In this document: positions 20,049 through 29,376 of the stretch, piece after piece
How positions within the stretch are numbered: the first letter of the stretch is position 1
Layout: every line of letters begins with the position of its first letter
DNA from: Sedimentisphaerales bacterium
GTDB taxonomy: Bacteria; Planctomycetota; Phycisphaerae; Sedimentisphaerales; Anaerobacaceae
Direction: 5' to 3'
Length of the DNA stretch: 64,000 nt
Assembly (NCBI GenBank): GCA_016936075.1
Contig: JAFGPS010000115.1
Coordinates: 16,209 to 80,208 of the forward strand
Made by a program: the position numbers and the translations under genes
The notes under the pieces: model-generated
What the model saw: the letters and a program-made list of their open reading frames with translations, nothing else
What the model was told of the DNA's origin: nothing
Database searches by the model: none

Positions 20049-21356
20049 ATGAAAAAACGCCAATATTTTAAAGTAATAATCACAATTGTATTGATTTGTA
20101 GTACAGTTCATGCCGGTGATTGGTCGCATTGGAGGGGGCCTTCTATGGACGGTTCGAGCGAGGAAACTAATTTGCCTTCAAGTTGGAGCAAGACGGAGAA
20201 TGTTGCATGGGTAGTTGATTTGCCCGGGCTCGGTTCGGCTACTCCAATCATTTCAGGAGATAAGGTTTTTATCACATCAGCAGATAAAAGTAATGATGAC
20301 CTTCTTGCTCTTTGTTTCGATGCAAAGACAGGTAACCAAATTTGGAAAAAGACAGTCGCAGAATCTGACAGGCAGGCACCGAGGAATAACCTTGCTACTC
20401 CGTCGCCTGTAACGGATGGAAAATATGTTTACTTCATGTTTGGCAGCGGCGATATAGCCGGATTTGATTTAGATGGTAATTTAATCTGGTCGCGAAATAT
20501 CGAAAATGATTACGGCAACATTTCGCAGAAGTATGGTTATAGTTCAAGTCCTCTGCTTTTCGGAAATAAACTGTACGTACTTGTTCTAAGACGTGATACA
20601 TCATATCGTTCGCCTCAGGGTTCTAATCTTGAATCCTTCCTTCTGGCACTCAACGCAGCTACAGGAAAGGAAATCTGGAAACAGACAAGGCCAGCGGAAG
20701 TTAAAGACGAATCTCTCGATTCTTATACTTCTCCGATATTATTTCAGAACGGCCAGCGAACTGAAATTCTAAATATTGGCGCTTCACTTATCACCGCAAA
20801 CGATCCCGAAACCGGCAATGAGTTATGGCGATATAAATATCCTGAAAATCCGAGAAAGAAAGATATGGACCGCAATATCACGTCACTGACTACCGGCGAA
20901 GGATTAATTTTCGCAATTCCGCCAAGAGGAGCGATGGGGCTTTTAGCGATAAAGAGCAGCAAAGAGGGTGTGCTTTCGGATGAAGATATTGCCTGGAAGT
21001 TCGAAGGTCCTGCACCGGATTGCAGTACGCCGTTGTTTTACAAGGGAAATGTTTATGTTCTTGCGGATAGAACCAGAGGCGTATTGACATGTCTCGATGC
21101 AAAGACCGGCAAACAGAAGTGGCAGGGCGAACTTGGTGGTGGTGACCCGTGGTGGGCCTCTATATCAGGCGCCGATGATAAATTGTACTGTATCAGCGAA
21201 AGTGCAGAAGCGGTAGTTCTCGCTGCGGGCGGTGATGAATTCAAGGTGATTTCCCGAATCGAAATGCAAGACGACCCAGTTCAGGGTTCAATCACGATTG
21301 CAGATGGCTGCTTGTTTATTCATACGGCGAGTAAACTGTATTGTATTACGAAGTAG
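20049..21356 (+). CDS. PQQ-like beta-propeller repeat protein
   Basis: Signal peptide, DWSHWRGPSMDGSS, repeated ALDAKTGKQIWKK-type blades. Confidence 0.88.
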   Translation: MKKRQYFKVIITIVLICSTVHAGDWSHWRGPSMDGSSEETNLPSSWSKTENVAWVVDLPGLGSATPIISGDKVFITSADKSNDDLLALCFDAKTGNQIWKKTVAESDRQAPRNNLATPSPVTDGKYVYFMFGSGDIAGFDLDGNLIWSRNIENDYGNISQKYGYSSSPLLFGNKLYVLVLRRDTSYRSPQGSNLESFLLALNAATGKEIWKQTRPAEVKDESLDSYTSPILFQNGQRTEILNIGASLITANDPETGNELWRYKYPENPRKKDMDRNITSLTTGEGLIFAIPPRGAMGLLAIKSSKEGVLSDEDIAWKFEGPAPDCSTPLFYKGNVYVLADRTRGVLTCLDAKTGKQKWQGELGGGDPWWASISGADDKLYCISESAEAVVLAAGGDEFKVISRIEMQDDPVQGSITIADGCLFIHTASKLYCITK

Positions 21357-21364
21357 TAAAACCA

Positions 21365-21450
21365 TGTCATTTCGAATGAAATGAAGCAATCTTCAATAAA
21401 AGCTTAAATCGAAGATTGCCGCGTCAGCCTACGACTTCCTCGAAATGACA
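21365..21450. repeat. Nested palindromic intergenic repeat between convergent genes
   Basis: Outer arms TGTCATTTCGA/TCGAAATGACA; inner arms GCAATCTTC/GAAGATTGC. Confidence 0.8.
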
Positions 21451-21465
21451 GAGTAGGATTGAAAA

Positions 21466-22704
21466 TTAGTTTGCGGTTTTAATTTTCGCGAACTTTCTCT
21501 TTCCGACCTGTATTATCATTTCGTTTACTGGAGTAATCTGCGAATTCGGGTCAGTGACTTTATTTCCATCGATAGTGACTCCGCCGCCAGCACACAAGCG
21601 TTTTACTTCACCGCCGGAAGCGGCCAACTTGCATGTTTGTAAAAGTTGTTTTACGGAAACCGGCTGAGTATCTAATTCGAATTCCGGCATTTCGTCGGGT
21701 AATTGCTTTTGTGCGAAAACTTTTTCAAAATGAGCTTCCGCAGCGTCTGCCGCTTCCTGGTTATGGAACTGGGCAACGATTGTTTTGCCGAGAAGAACTT
21801 TTGCTTTTTTCGGATGAGTTTTTTCAGAATTTACGAGTTCCGCTATTTTGTCACTTGGTAAATCTGTGAGCAGAGTATAATAATTTTCCATCATATCATC
21901 GGAAATGCTCATAACTTTTCCGAACATATCATTTGGTTCATCAGTTACGCCGATGTAATTGTTTTTGGACTTGCTCATTTTTTCTTTGCCGTCAAGACCG
22001 ACAAGAATAGGCATTGTAATAACAACCTGCTGTTTCTGGCCGTATCCTTTTTGAAGGTCCCGGCCGATAAGATTGTTAAAGGTCTGGTCCGTTCCGCCGA
22101 GCTCGACATCGCTTTCAATCATAACAGAATCGTAACCCTGCATGAGAGGATAGAGAAACTCGTGTGTATAAACATCAATATTTGCCTGAAGTCGTTTTTT
22201 GAAAGTATCGCGTTGGAGCATTTGGGCAACAGTTTTTTTCGCGGCTATTTGAATTAGTTCTATAAGTGTGAGTTTTCCTAACCATTCGCCGTTATATCTC
22301 GTTTCGAGTTTACCTTCTGATGTATCGAGAATTTTCTCTGCCTGCTGGAAATATGTTTTGGCATTTTGCTCAATTTGCTCAGATGAAAGGATCGGCCGGG
22401 TTGAATTCTGTCCGGTTGGGTCGCCAATTCGTGCGGTATAGTCGCCGATTATCAGGACTGCTTTGTGGCCTAAGTCCTGAAACTGCCTCATCTTGCGTAA
22501 AACGACTGTATGGCCGAGATGTATATCAGGCGAAGTCGGGTCAAGGCCAAGTTTTATTCGCAGTTTCTTTCCTGTTTTAGCCGCTTCGGTCAGTTTCTCT
22601 GTCAATTCGGTCTCGTTGAAGATTTCAACTGTGCCGCGTTTGAGCATGCTGATTTGTTCTGCAATTGTCATTGTCATATAAAGTCCTGTAAAAATGTGTT
22701 CCAA
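21466..22704 (-). CDS. tyrS: Tyrosine--tRNA ligase (start may be internal ATG at 22677)
   Basis: KLRIKLGLDPTSPDIHLGHTVVLRKMRQFQDLGH; KMSKSKNNYIGV; C-terminal S4 domain. Confidence 0.96.
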   Translation of the reverse strand: MEHIFTGLYMTMTIAEQISMLKRGTVEIFNETELTEKLTEAAKTGKKLRIKLGLDPTSPDIHLGHTVVLRKMRQFQDLGHKAVLIIGDYTARIGDPTGQNSTRPILSSEQIEQNAKTYFQQAEKILDTSEGKLETRYNGEWLGKLTLIELIQIAAKKTVAQMLQRDTFKKRLQANIDVYTHEFLYPLMQGYDSVMIESDVELGGTDQTFNNLIGRDLQKGYGQKQQVVITMPILVGLDGKEKMSKSKNNYIGVTDEPNDMFGKVMSISDDMMENYYTLLTDLPSDKIAELVNSEKTHPKKAKVLLGKTIVAQFHNQEAADAAEAHFEKVFAQKQLPDEMPEFELDTQPVSVKQLLQTCKLAASGGEVKRLCAGGGVTIDGNKVTDPNSQITPVNEMIIQVGKRKFAKIKTAN

Positions 22705-22953
22705 AACAATGGATTATATTGAATTATTGCTAAATTAGCAAGAAAACCTGTATAGAAGAAAAAAATGAATAGGAATTTTTCTTTCCGGAAAAGTTTCTTA
22801 TACTTTATGTGGTTTTGAGAAGTGGAGCATTTTCAATTAATTCAATTCGTGTGTCCGGGAAGTCCAAAAAGATAACAGTTCAGTCAAATTGTATCAATTA
22901 TAATGAGTTGTCGTGTTATTTTGGCTTTTTCTCCGGAGAAAAAGGGTGGTAAA

Positions 22954-23130
22954 ATGAATACTAAACAAGCAAAAATTCAGGTTAAAGAATTAAAACAGCA
23001 GATTAAAACTAAAAAAATCGAGAATGATTTACTCCTTCTCAAGCTTTTTGTACTGCTAATACTTGTTTCTGTTGTAGCTGGTGTTTATTTTGGCAAGATA
23101 CCGTTGCCAAGTTTGCCCAATCCGTTTTAG
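22954..23130 (+). CDS. Small single-TM hypothetical protein
   Basis: MNTKQAKIQVKELKQQIKTKKIENDLLLLKLFVLLILVSVVAGVYFGKIPLPSLPNPF. Confidence 0.5.
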   Translation: MNTKQAKIQVKELKQQIKTKKIENDLLLLKLFVLLILVSVVAGVYFGKIPLPSLPNPF

Positions 23131-23150
23131 TTGTAAACTCCATTGAAGTT

Positions 23151-23516
23151 TTAGGTTTCGAGTACGATTTCGTCTGATTTCTGCCATGCAGGATCAACTA
23201 TGCAGAGGAACTCTAATTCTGAATTGCCTGTATTCTCAATGGATTGGGTAGCGCCGGGAGGGATATATATAGCACAATTTGCTGCTACATTATGTACCTC
23301 CCGGTCTATATTCATCAGGCCGGAGCCGGAAATGATATAATAAACTTCACTTGTGCGCAACTTGTGGGGCATCGTTTTCTGTCCAATGCCAACTTTTGCA
23401 TGAGCAAGGCTATAGCGAATTTTTATATCAGCTTTGTCTGGATGCAGCAACTCTCGCAGGGTGCATCCATCGCCCGCTATAAATTCAGAACATTCTGTAA
23501 GATGTTTAATAAACAT
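23151..23516 (-). CDS. Cupin domain protein
   Basis: LRTSEVYYIISGSGLMNIDREVHNVAANCAIYIPPGATQSIENTG cupin motifs. Confidence 0.85.
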   Translation of the reverse strand: MFIKHLTECSEFIAGDGCTLRELLHPDKADIKIRYSLAHAKVGIGQKTMPHKLRTSEVYYIISGSGLMNIDREVHNVAANCAIYIPPGATQSIENTGNSELEFLCIVDPAWQKSDEIVLET

Positions 23517-23738
23517 TGTTCTCTACTTTCTGATACAATTTTGTCTTTATTTCATTCCTGAAGTCGTTATATGTCGGATTCATATTTTTAAGCATCAGTA
23601 TCAGGATTTTTCCACGAACTTAATATATTTTCTAAAGGTATATAATACTAAATTATATATAAACAGGAAAATGAATTTAAAGTTTACAGCTTATGTATTT
23701 TATTGATAATACGCTAAGATTCTATAAATAAAACTTAA

Positions 23739-23763
23739 AAAATGTTGCAAAAAACAACATTTT
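23739..23763. repeat. Hairpin upstream of DUF362 gene
   Basis: AAAATGTTG caaaaaa CAACATTTT, perfect 9-bp arms. Confidence 0.5.
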
Positions 23764-23872
23764 ATGATATTCTAAAGATTTTAATGTCTGGTGACGTTTC
23801 CAGCCATTTATTATTAATTAATTGTCCATAAAGGAGTAGGGGATATGGGCAACTAAATGAAAGGTTCGTTCA

Positions 23873-24961
23873 ATGGCAAATCAAGTTATGAAAAAGTTTG
23901 ATCGTAGAAGTTTACTGAAGGGTTTGGGGATTGGTGCTGCTTACATGGCCGTTGGCAAGCAGGCGTTCGCTCCAAAATCAGCTTATGCTTCAGCAAGAAG
24001 TACTTTGCCTAAACAGGATGAGTTGTTCTTTAAACAAGCTGAACCAGCTACAGTCGCTATAAAAAAAGGTAATGACAGACGCGAAATTGTTCGTGCTGTG
24101 CTCGATAATATCAAAGATGATATAATTAAATCCATAGGTAATAAGAAAATTCTTCTTAAGCCGAATTTTGTCACAACCAATAGGCCGCTTTGTGCTACTC
24201 ACATTGATGAATGTCGTGCGATTCTTGATTTTCTTAAAGACAATGGTTATGACCAGCAAATTACTATGGGTGAATCACCTTCTGGCGGCTCAGCAATGAA
24301 CGGATTTCAATATTATGGTTATACGAGTTTAGAGAAAGAATATAATGTAAAGCTTATTGAATTAAATGATACTCCGAGTGTACCTCGTTTTATTATGGGC
24401 AGGGAAAATTCGATTGTGCCCATTCGCGTCATGTCGATGTTCATGGATCCGGACTTATATGTAATTTCCGCCGCGAAAATGAAAACCCACGATAGGGCGT
24501 TGACTACTCTGTCTTTGAAAAATGTTATTATGGCCGCACCTGTTATCATACGCGGCGAAAACAGTAAGCAAAAGATGCATCAGACACAAACACAAACTCC
24601 TTCTTCCATACTTCACTTTAATCTGTTCCAGTTAGCGACACAGGGAATATATCCCGACCTTGGTGTTGTTGACGCTTTTGAATCAATGGAAGGCGATGGA
24701 CCAATCAATGGTACACCAATTGATACAAAACTGGCAATGGCCAGTCTTGATCCGCTTGCACTTGATTGTATTGGTACAAAGATGATGCTCAAAGATTTTA
24801 ATCCGATGAGGATTGGATACCTGGAAGCTCTTACTTATGCCGGCATGGGTCAGGGAGATTTGTCAAAGATTAAAGTTATTGGTGAAAAACTTGAAGATTG
24901 TCAGTTTAATTTCAAACCTCATAAATTTATGGCTCAATGTTATGGGCTTGAATATTCTTAA
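23873..24961 (+). CDS. DUF362 domain protein with twin-arginine signal
   Basis: FDRRSLLKGLGIGAAYMAVGKQAFA; KILLKPNFVTTNRP; KMKTHDRALTTLSLKN. Confidence 0.85.
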   Translation: MANQVMKKFDRRSLLKGLGIGAAYMAVGKQAFAPKSAYASARSTLPKQDELFFKQAEPATVAIKKGNDRREIVRAVLDNIKDDIIKSIGNKKILLKPNFVTTNRPLCATHIDECRAILDFLKDNGYDQQITMGESPSGGSAMNGFQYYGYTSLEKEYNVKLIELNDTPSVPRFIMGRENSIVPIRVMSMFMDPDLYVISAAKMKTHDRALTTLSLKNVIMAAPVIIRGENSKQKMHQTQTQTPSSILHFNLFQLATQGIYPDLGVVDAFESMEGDGPINGTPIDTKLAMASLDPLALDCIGTKMMLKDFNPMRIGYLEALTYAGMGQGDLSKIKVIGEKLEDCQFNFKPHKFMAQCYGLEYS

Positions 24962-24993
24962 TCTTAACATAAGGATTGTAAAAAAATAAGGTG

Positions 24994-25021
24994 AGAGCCC
25001 CTGAATGAAAAGGGGCTCTTC
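24994..25021 (+). terminator. Terminator-like hairpin after DUF362 gene
   Basis: AGAGCCCCT gaatgaaa AGGGGCTCT followed by short T-rich stretch. Confidence 0.65.
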
Positions 25022-25051
25022 TGCCTATAAAAAAAGGAGTAAGGAAAGGCA

Positions 25052-25159
25052 GTGTTAGAGTATTATCTGAATAGCTTTGTAGTTATGAGTCTTTCGATCT
25101 TTCTCTTCATAAATATTCCATATTTTTCTAAAGTTCAATTTCAGGAGATTTCTGCCTAA
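25052..25159 (+). CDS. Possible 35-aa hydrophobic small protein upstream of the cytochrome
   Basis: GTG start after AAGGAAAGG; MLEYYLNSFVVMSLSIFLFINIPYFSKVQFQEISA. Confidence 0.3.
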   Translation: MLEYYLNSFVVMSLSIFLFINIPYFSKVQFQEISA

Positions 25160-25179
25160 TTTATCATCAGGAGTAATTT

Positions 25180-26571
25180 ATGTCGCAAACCGACAATACG
25201 GCTATAAAGGGAGCAGCAATTGGTTTAATAGTACTGTTTGGTATTTTTGTATTGGGTTCATGGTTTTTTGATCATTTTACTGGACGTGGTTTAAATGTTG
25301 AGGAATCCATATTCAGTATTGCGGTGTATGCACCTTCTGTACCAGAATCTCAATGGGGCAATGCAAGTCATGGCTTAAAAGCTAAAGTAAGCTTTACTCG
25401 GCCTGATCCGAGCCAGTTTTTGGAAAATACTGTAAAAGTTCAATACCAGAATATCACAAATGAAGACATTTTGTTTTTGCATGATCCGAATGAAACGTTG
25501 AAATCTATTTCAGCCGTGAACCGGGATAAATGGAAATTAAAGCTTACTCCTGCCGATAAAATTATTTTCATAGATATACACAAATTTACAGAAAATGAAT
25601 ATGAAGAAATGTTCACTCCTTCAGTGCAGGTAATCAAACCAGGTGAAATATTTGAAGCTGAAATAATGTGTAGAATCGTAAATGATGTAAATGATATGGG
25701 ATTTATCGACGGCTTTTTTGATGTTAGTTGTGTTGTAGATATCGACAAAATAGCCGTAGCTCAATATCAGCCTGATTCGGGTCTGGAAATATGGACCGGC
25801 AAAGTAAAAGCAGGGGAATGCAAAATATTTTTAACTATGCCGCACGACGGAGGCTGTAACGATTGTCATGGAGACGCGGATTATCATCATGGTATGTTAG
25901 GAGAGACACGGTATTGCGGTTTTTGTCATGCAGTGGGTAACGATGTTTTGAATGATACCTGTATCAGGTGTCATAAAAGACATGAGCACGAAGAGTATGG
26001 CCGCAGGAGGGTTTTAGGGCCAGATGGCGATTTCGATAATGCATCCAAGCATATCTCAGGAGTAATTAAAGATGCCGATTGCCTTGTATGTCACGATATG
26101 GCCGAACATGGTTACGGCACAATATATTTAAAGGACCCGAATAATCCGGGCACAAGAACTTTCACTGATGAATATACAGAATTCTGCCTGTCCTGTCATA
26201 ATAGTAATCCGCCGGAAGGCGTTGAATTCCCGGAAGTAGTAGTTGAAGAAGATGATTCTGAATCTTATGATAATCCTTTTGCCGGATTTGGTGCATTCTC
26301 GGAGGATGATAATGGTTCTACTGATACTGAAACATCTGAAGATTCATTTGGTTTCGGAGGTATGGATTCGATGTGGGGAGGCACCGCAGGTGACTCTGAG
26401 GAAAAGGCCGATGCTAAATCGAAAACTTCAATTTATGATAAATCAGATTTTATTAATTCCGAGTTGTTTAAGAAAAACGTTAATTGTACAGATTGTCACA
26501 GGTCGCATGGTTCTGATAGGCCATCACTGTTGAAAAATGTACATGGTCCGGATGATAAAGTTAGAATATAA
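25180..26571 (+). CDS. Membrane-anchored multiheme c-type cytochrome (six CxxCH)
   Basis: N-terminal TM; CNDCH, CGFCH, CIRCH, CLVCH, CLSCH, CTDCH. Confidence 0.88.
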   Translation: MSQTDNTAIKGAAIGLIVLFGIFVLGSWFFDHFTGRGLNVEESIFSIAVYAPSVPESQWGNASHGLKAKVSFTRPDPSQFLENTVKVQYQNITNEDILFLHDPNETLKSISAVNRDKWKLKLTPADKIIFIDIHKFTENEYEEMFTPSVQVIKPGEIFEAEIMCRIVNDVNDMGFIDGFFDVSCVVDIDKIAVAQYQPDSGLEIWTGKVKAGECKIFLTMPHDGGCNDCHGDADYHHGMLGETRYCGFCHAVGNDVLNDTCIRCHKRHEHEEYGRRRVLGPDGDFDNASKHISGVIKDADCLVCHDMAEHGYGTIYLKDPNNPGTRTFTDEYTEFCLSCHNSNPPEGVEFPEVVVEEDDSESYDNPFAGFGAFSEDDNGSTDTETSEDSFGFGGMDSMWGGTAGDSEEKADAKSKTSIYDKSDFINSELFKKNVNCTDCHRSHGSDRPSLLKNVHGPDDKVRI

Positions 26572-26580
26572 GCTAAACAG

Positions 26581-27207
26581 ATGAATGAGAGATTGGCAGG
26601 TAAATTTATTGTCATTGACGGCCCTGACGGCTGCGGGAAAAGCTCTCAGGTAAAACTTCTCATTGAATGGCTCAATGCTCAGGGAGTTTCAACCGCTCGA
26701 TTTCGTGACCCGGGAGATACTCCTATCGGTGAAAAAATCAGGGAAATTCTTCTCAATCCAGAACATCTTTCGATGTGTACAGAAACGGAAGTTTTATTGT
26801 ATATGTCCGCAAGAATTCAGCTATGGCTCGAAAAAATAGCTCCAGCATTGAAGGATAACAAGTGTGTAATTCTCGACAGGTGGTTATCGAGTACATATGC
26901 CTATCAGGGTTGGGCCGGCGGATTCGGAGTGGATAAAATTATGAAACTCGCCAACGATTGCCTTGAAAGAGTCTGGCCGGACTTGACAATAATTCTTGAT
27001 GTAGATACTAAGACTGCTTCGAAGAGATTGAACAGGGAACTGGATAGGATGGAAGCTAAGGGTGATATTTATCATAGCAAGGTAAGAGCCGGTTTCCTGA
27101 AATTTGCCGAGGAGCATGAAAATGCTTTCGTCATTGATGCTTCTCAAGAAATCGACAACGTTCACGAAAATGTTTTGCGGATTATCGGGGAAGTGAGTTT
27201 TTCATAA
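26581..27207 (+). CDS. tmk: Thymidylate kinase
   Basis: FIVIDGPDGCGKSSQVKLL; DRWLSSTYAYQG. Confidence 0.95.
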   Translation: MNERLAGKFIVIDGPDGCGKSSQVKLLIEWLNAQGVSTARFRDPGDTPIGEKIREILLNPEHLSMCTETEVLLYMSARIQLWLEKIAPALKDNKCVILDRWLSSTYAYQGWAGGFGVDKIMKLANDCLERVWPDLTIILDVDTKTASKRLNRELDRMEAKGDIYHSKVRAGFLKFAEEHENAFVIDASQEIDNVHENVLRIIGEVSFS

Positions 27208-28319
27208 TGTCTTTCAAGGAAATATTCTGTCAGGATAACGCTATTAATATTTTACAGAGAGCGTTTAAGTCCGACAGAGCATCTCATGCGTATATTTTTG
27301 CAGGTCCCGAAGGAGTAGGGAAATTTTTAACAGCGTCACAATGGGCCAAGCTGCTTTTATGCAATGAACCTGTTATTGAAGCTGGTTTTTCCCAGGCTTG
27401 TGATACTTGTCAATCATGTAAGATATTTGAGCTTGGCACGCATCCTGATTTTATTCACATCTATAAAGAGCTTCGAGAGTTTACAGAAAACGGCAAAGGC
27501 AAAGCCGCTCCTCTGGATATGCCGGTAGATGTGATTCGTGAAATGCTCAATGCCAAAGTTTCCGTTCGACCGAATCTGTCTAAAAGGAAAGTTTTTGTTG
27601 TAAGCGAAACTGAAAAAATGAACGCTTCCTCTCAGAATTGCATGTTAAAAGTTCTCGAAGAGCCTCCAACATATTGCTGTATTATTCTGCTTTGTACTCG
27701 CCTGGAAAAACTGCTTCCGACGACCAAATCGAGGGCGCATATAATACGTTTCGGTCCTGTTAAGCAAGAGATAATAGTTGAAAAGCTCATGAAAAAGGGT
27801 CTTGATGAAAATAAATCGAAATATTTCTCACTTCTGTCGCAGGGCAGTCTTGGCCAGGCCTGTAATTGGGCCGAACTTGAATTGAACAATGCGAATCTCT
27901 ATGAATGCAAAAAAGGACTGATAAACTCCCTTTCGCAATATACATATTCCGATTCACTTGAACTGGCAAATACGATTCTCAGCCAAAAAGGCAAAGTTGC
28001 ATCTCTATGGAGTGATATTGACGATAAAACAAGCAAAACTGACATTAGCAGAAGGGCGGATAAACTGTTTATTCAGATAATCATATCAGCTTTATATGAT
28101 GCAATGAGAATTAAAGTCGCACCCGAAAGCGAGATAATAAATTTCGACCAGTCAAACCTGGTGCAAAAGTTCGCCGGCCGGTTTGATATAGAGATAGCCG
28201 CTGAAAAAATCTCCGAATGCTACAAAATGCTTCAATGGATCGAGTCAAATGTTAATGAAAGGCTTATTTTTGAACACTTGTTGTTATCTCTTGCGGAATA
28301 TGATAAGATAAGCCTTTAA
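27207..28319 (+). CDS. holB: DNA polymerase III delta' subunit
   Basis: SHAYIFAGPEGVGKFLTA; CDTCQSCKIFELGTHPDF; NCMLKVLEEPP. Confidence 0.9.
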   Translation: MSFKEIFCQDNAINILQRAFKSDRASHAYIFAGPEGVGKFLTASQWAKLLLCNEPVIEAGFSQACDTCQSCKIFELGTHPDFIHIYKELREFTENGKGKAAPLDMPVDVIREMLNAKVSVRPNLSKRKVFVVSETEKMNASSQNCMLKVLEEPPTYCCIILLCTRLEKLLPTTKSRAHIIRFGPVKQEIIVEKLMKKGLDENKSKYFSLLSQGSLGQACNWAELELNNANLYECKKGLINSLSQYTYSDSLELANTILSQKGKVASLWSDIDDKTSKTDISRRADKLFIQIIISALYDAMRIKVAPESEIINFDQSNLVQKFAGRFDIEIAAEKISECYKMLQWIESNVNERLIFEHLLLSLAEYDKISL

Positions 28320-28359
28320 TTAGTTTTAACTTGAAGATAGTTTATATCCGGATACTGGA

Positions 28360-29361
28360 ATGCAGAAACCTTCTGAAAATAAATCTCGACCGACAAAGAG
28401 CAAAAAGTACATGCTGGTCCGATACGGACGCATGAGTGCTCTTGGTTTTTTCGAGCATAACGAAAATGAAATACCTAAAGTTCACACCCGTGTTGTAGTC
28501 AAAACAGAAAGGGGGCTTGAATTAGGCCATATTGTTGGACATCTAAATTCCTACAGGGGCGGCCAGTTCAAGCTTAAAGAAGAACAGGTTAAAGAGTATT
28601 TCATTAATAGCGAAATCGATTATTACCCGGAACATGCTGGGAAATTTATTAGATATGCCACAAGTGCCGACATAAGCGAGGAACGCCACCTTAAAAAGAA
28701 TGCGAAAGAAGAAGTCGATTTTTGCAAAAAAATCGTTAGAGAAATGGACCTGCCGATGAAAATCGTGGAAGCAGAGCATCTCTTTGGCGGCGAAAGAATA
28801 GTTTTTTACTTCATGTCAGAGGGACGAGTCGATTTCCGTGAACTCGTAAAAAGAATCGCTCAGGAATACCAGACGCGAATCGAAATGCGTCAGATAGGCT
28901 CACGCGATGAAGCAAAGCTGCTCGGTGACCTCGAAAGCTGCGGCCAGCAATGCTGCTGCCAAAGATTCCTCAAACTTCTAAAACCGGTTAATATGAGAAT
29001 GGCAAAGATGCAGAAGGCTACTCTTGATCCGGCAAAAATATCGGGTTATTGCGGCAGGTTGAAATGCTGCCTGAGGTACGAAGACGAAACTTATACCAGT
29101 CTCAAGAAGAAATTACCAAAAAGAAATTCTTTCGTAAAAACTCCGAAAGGAACGGGCAAGGTAATTGACTCACAAATTTTGACACAGCTCGTTTTAGTTG
29201 AATATGAAAATGGTGATAAAGAAGCAGTGAAAATCGATGAAATTCAGGTCCTAAAGGGTATCCCTACTCCAAAGGACAACAAACCAAATAACGCTAATGA
29301 AAAAAATAATAACAAATCGAACAAAACAAGGCCCAACAATAAAGGAAAGAATGGCCAGTAA
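28360..29361 (+). CDS. ricT: PSP1/RicT (YaaT) family protein
   Basis: RIEMRQIGSRDEAKLLGDLESCGQQCCCQRFL; ISGYCGRLKCCLRYE; tmk-holB-ricT-metG order. Confidence 0.9.
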   Translation: MQKPSENKSRPTKSKKYMLVRYGRMSALGFFEHNENEIPKVHTRVVVKTERGLELGHIVGHLNSYRGGQFKLKEEQVKEYFINSEIDYYPEHAGKFIRYATSADISEERHLKKNAKEEVDFCKKIVREMDLPMKIVEAEHLFGGERIVFYFMSEGRVDFRELVKRIAQEYQTRIEMRQIGSRDEAKLLGDLESCGQQCCCQRFLKLLKPVNMRMAKMQKATLDPAKISGYCGRLKCCLRYEDETYTSLKKKLPKRNSFVKTPKGTGKVIDSQILTQLVLVEYENGDKEAVKIDEIQVLKGIPTPKDNKPNNANEKNNNKSNKTRPNNKGKNGQ

Positions 29362-29376
29362 TATCAGGGAAGAAAT

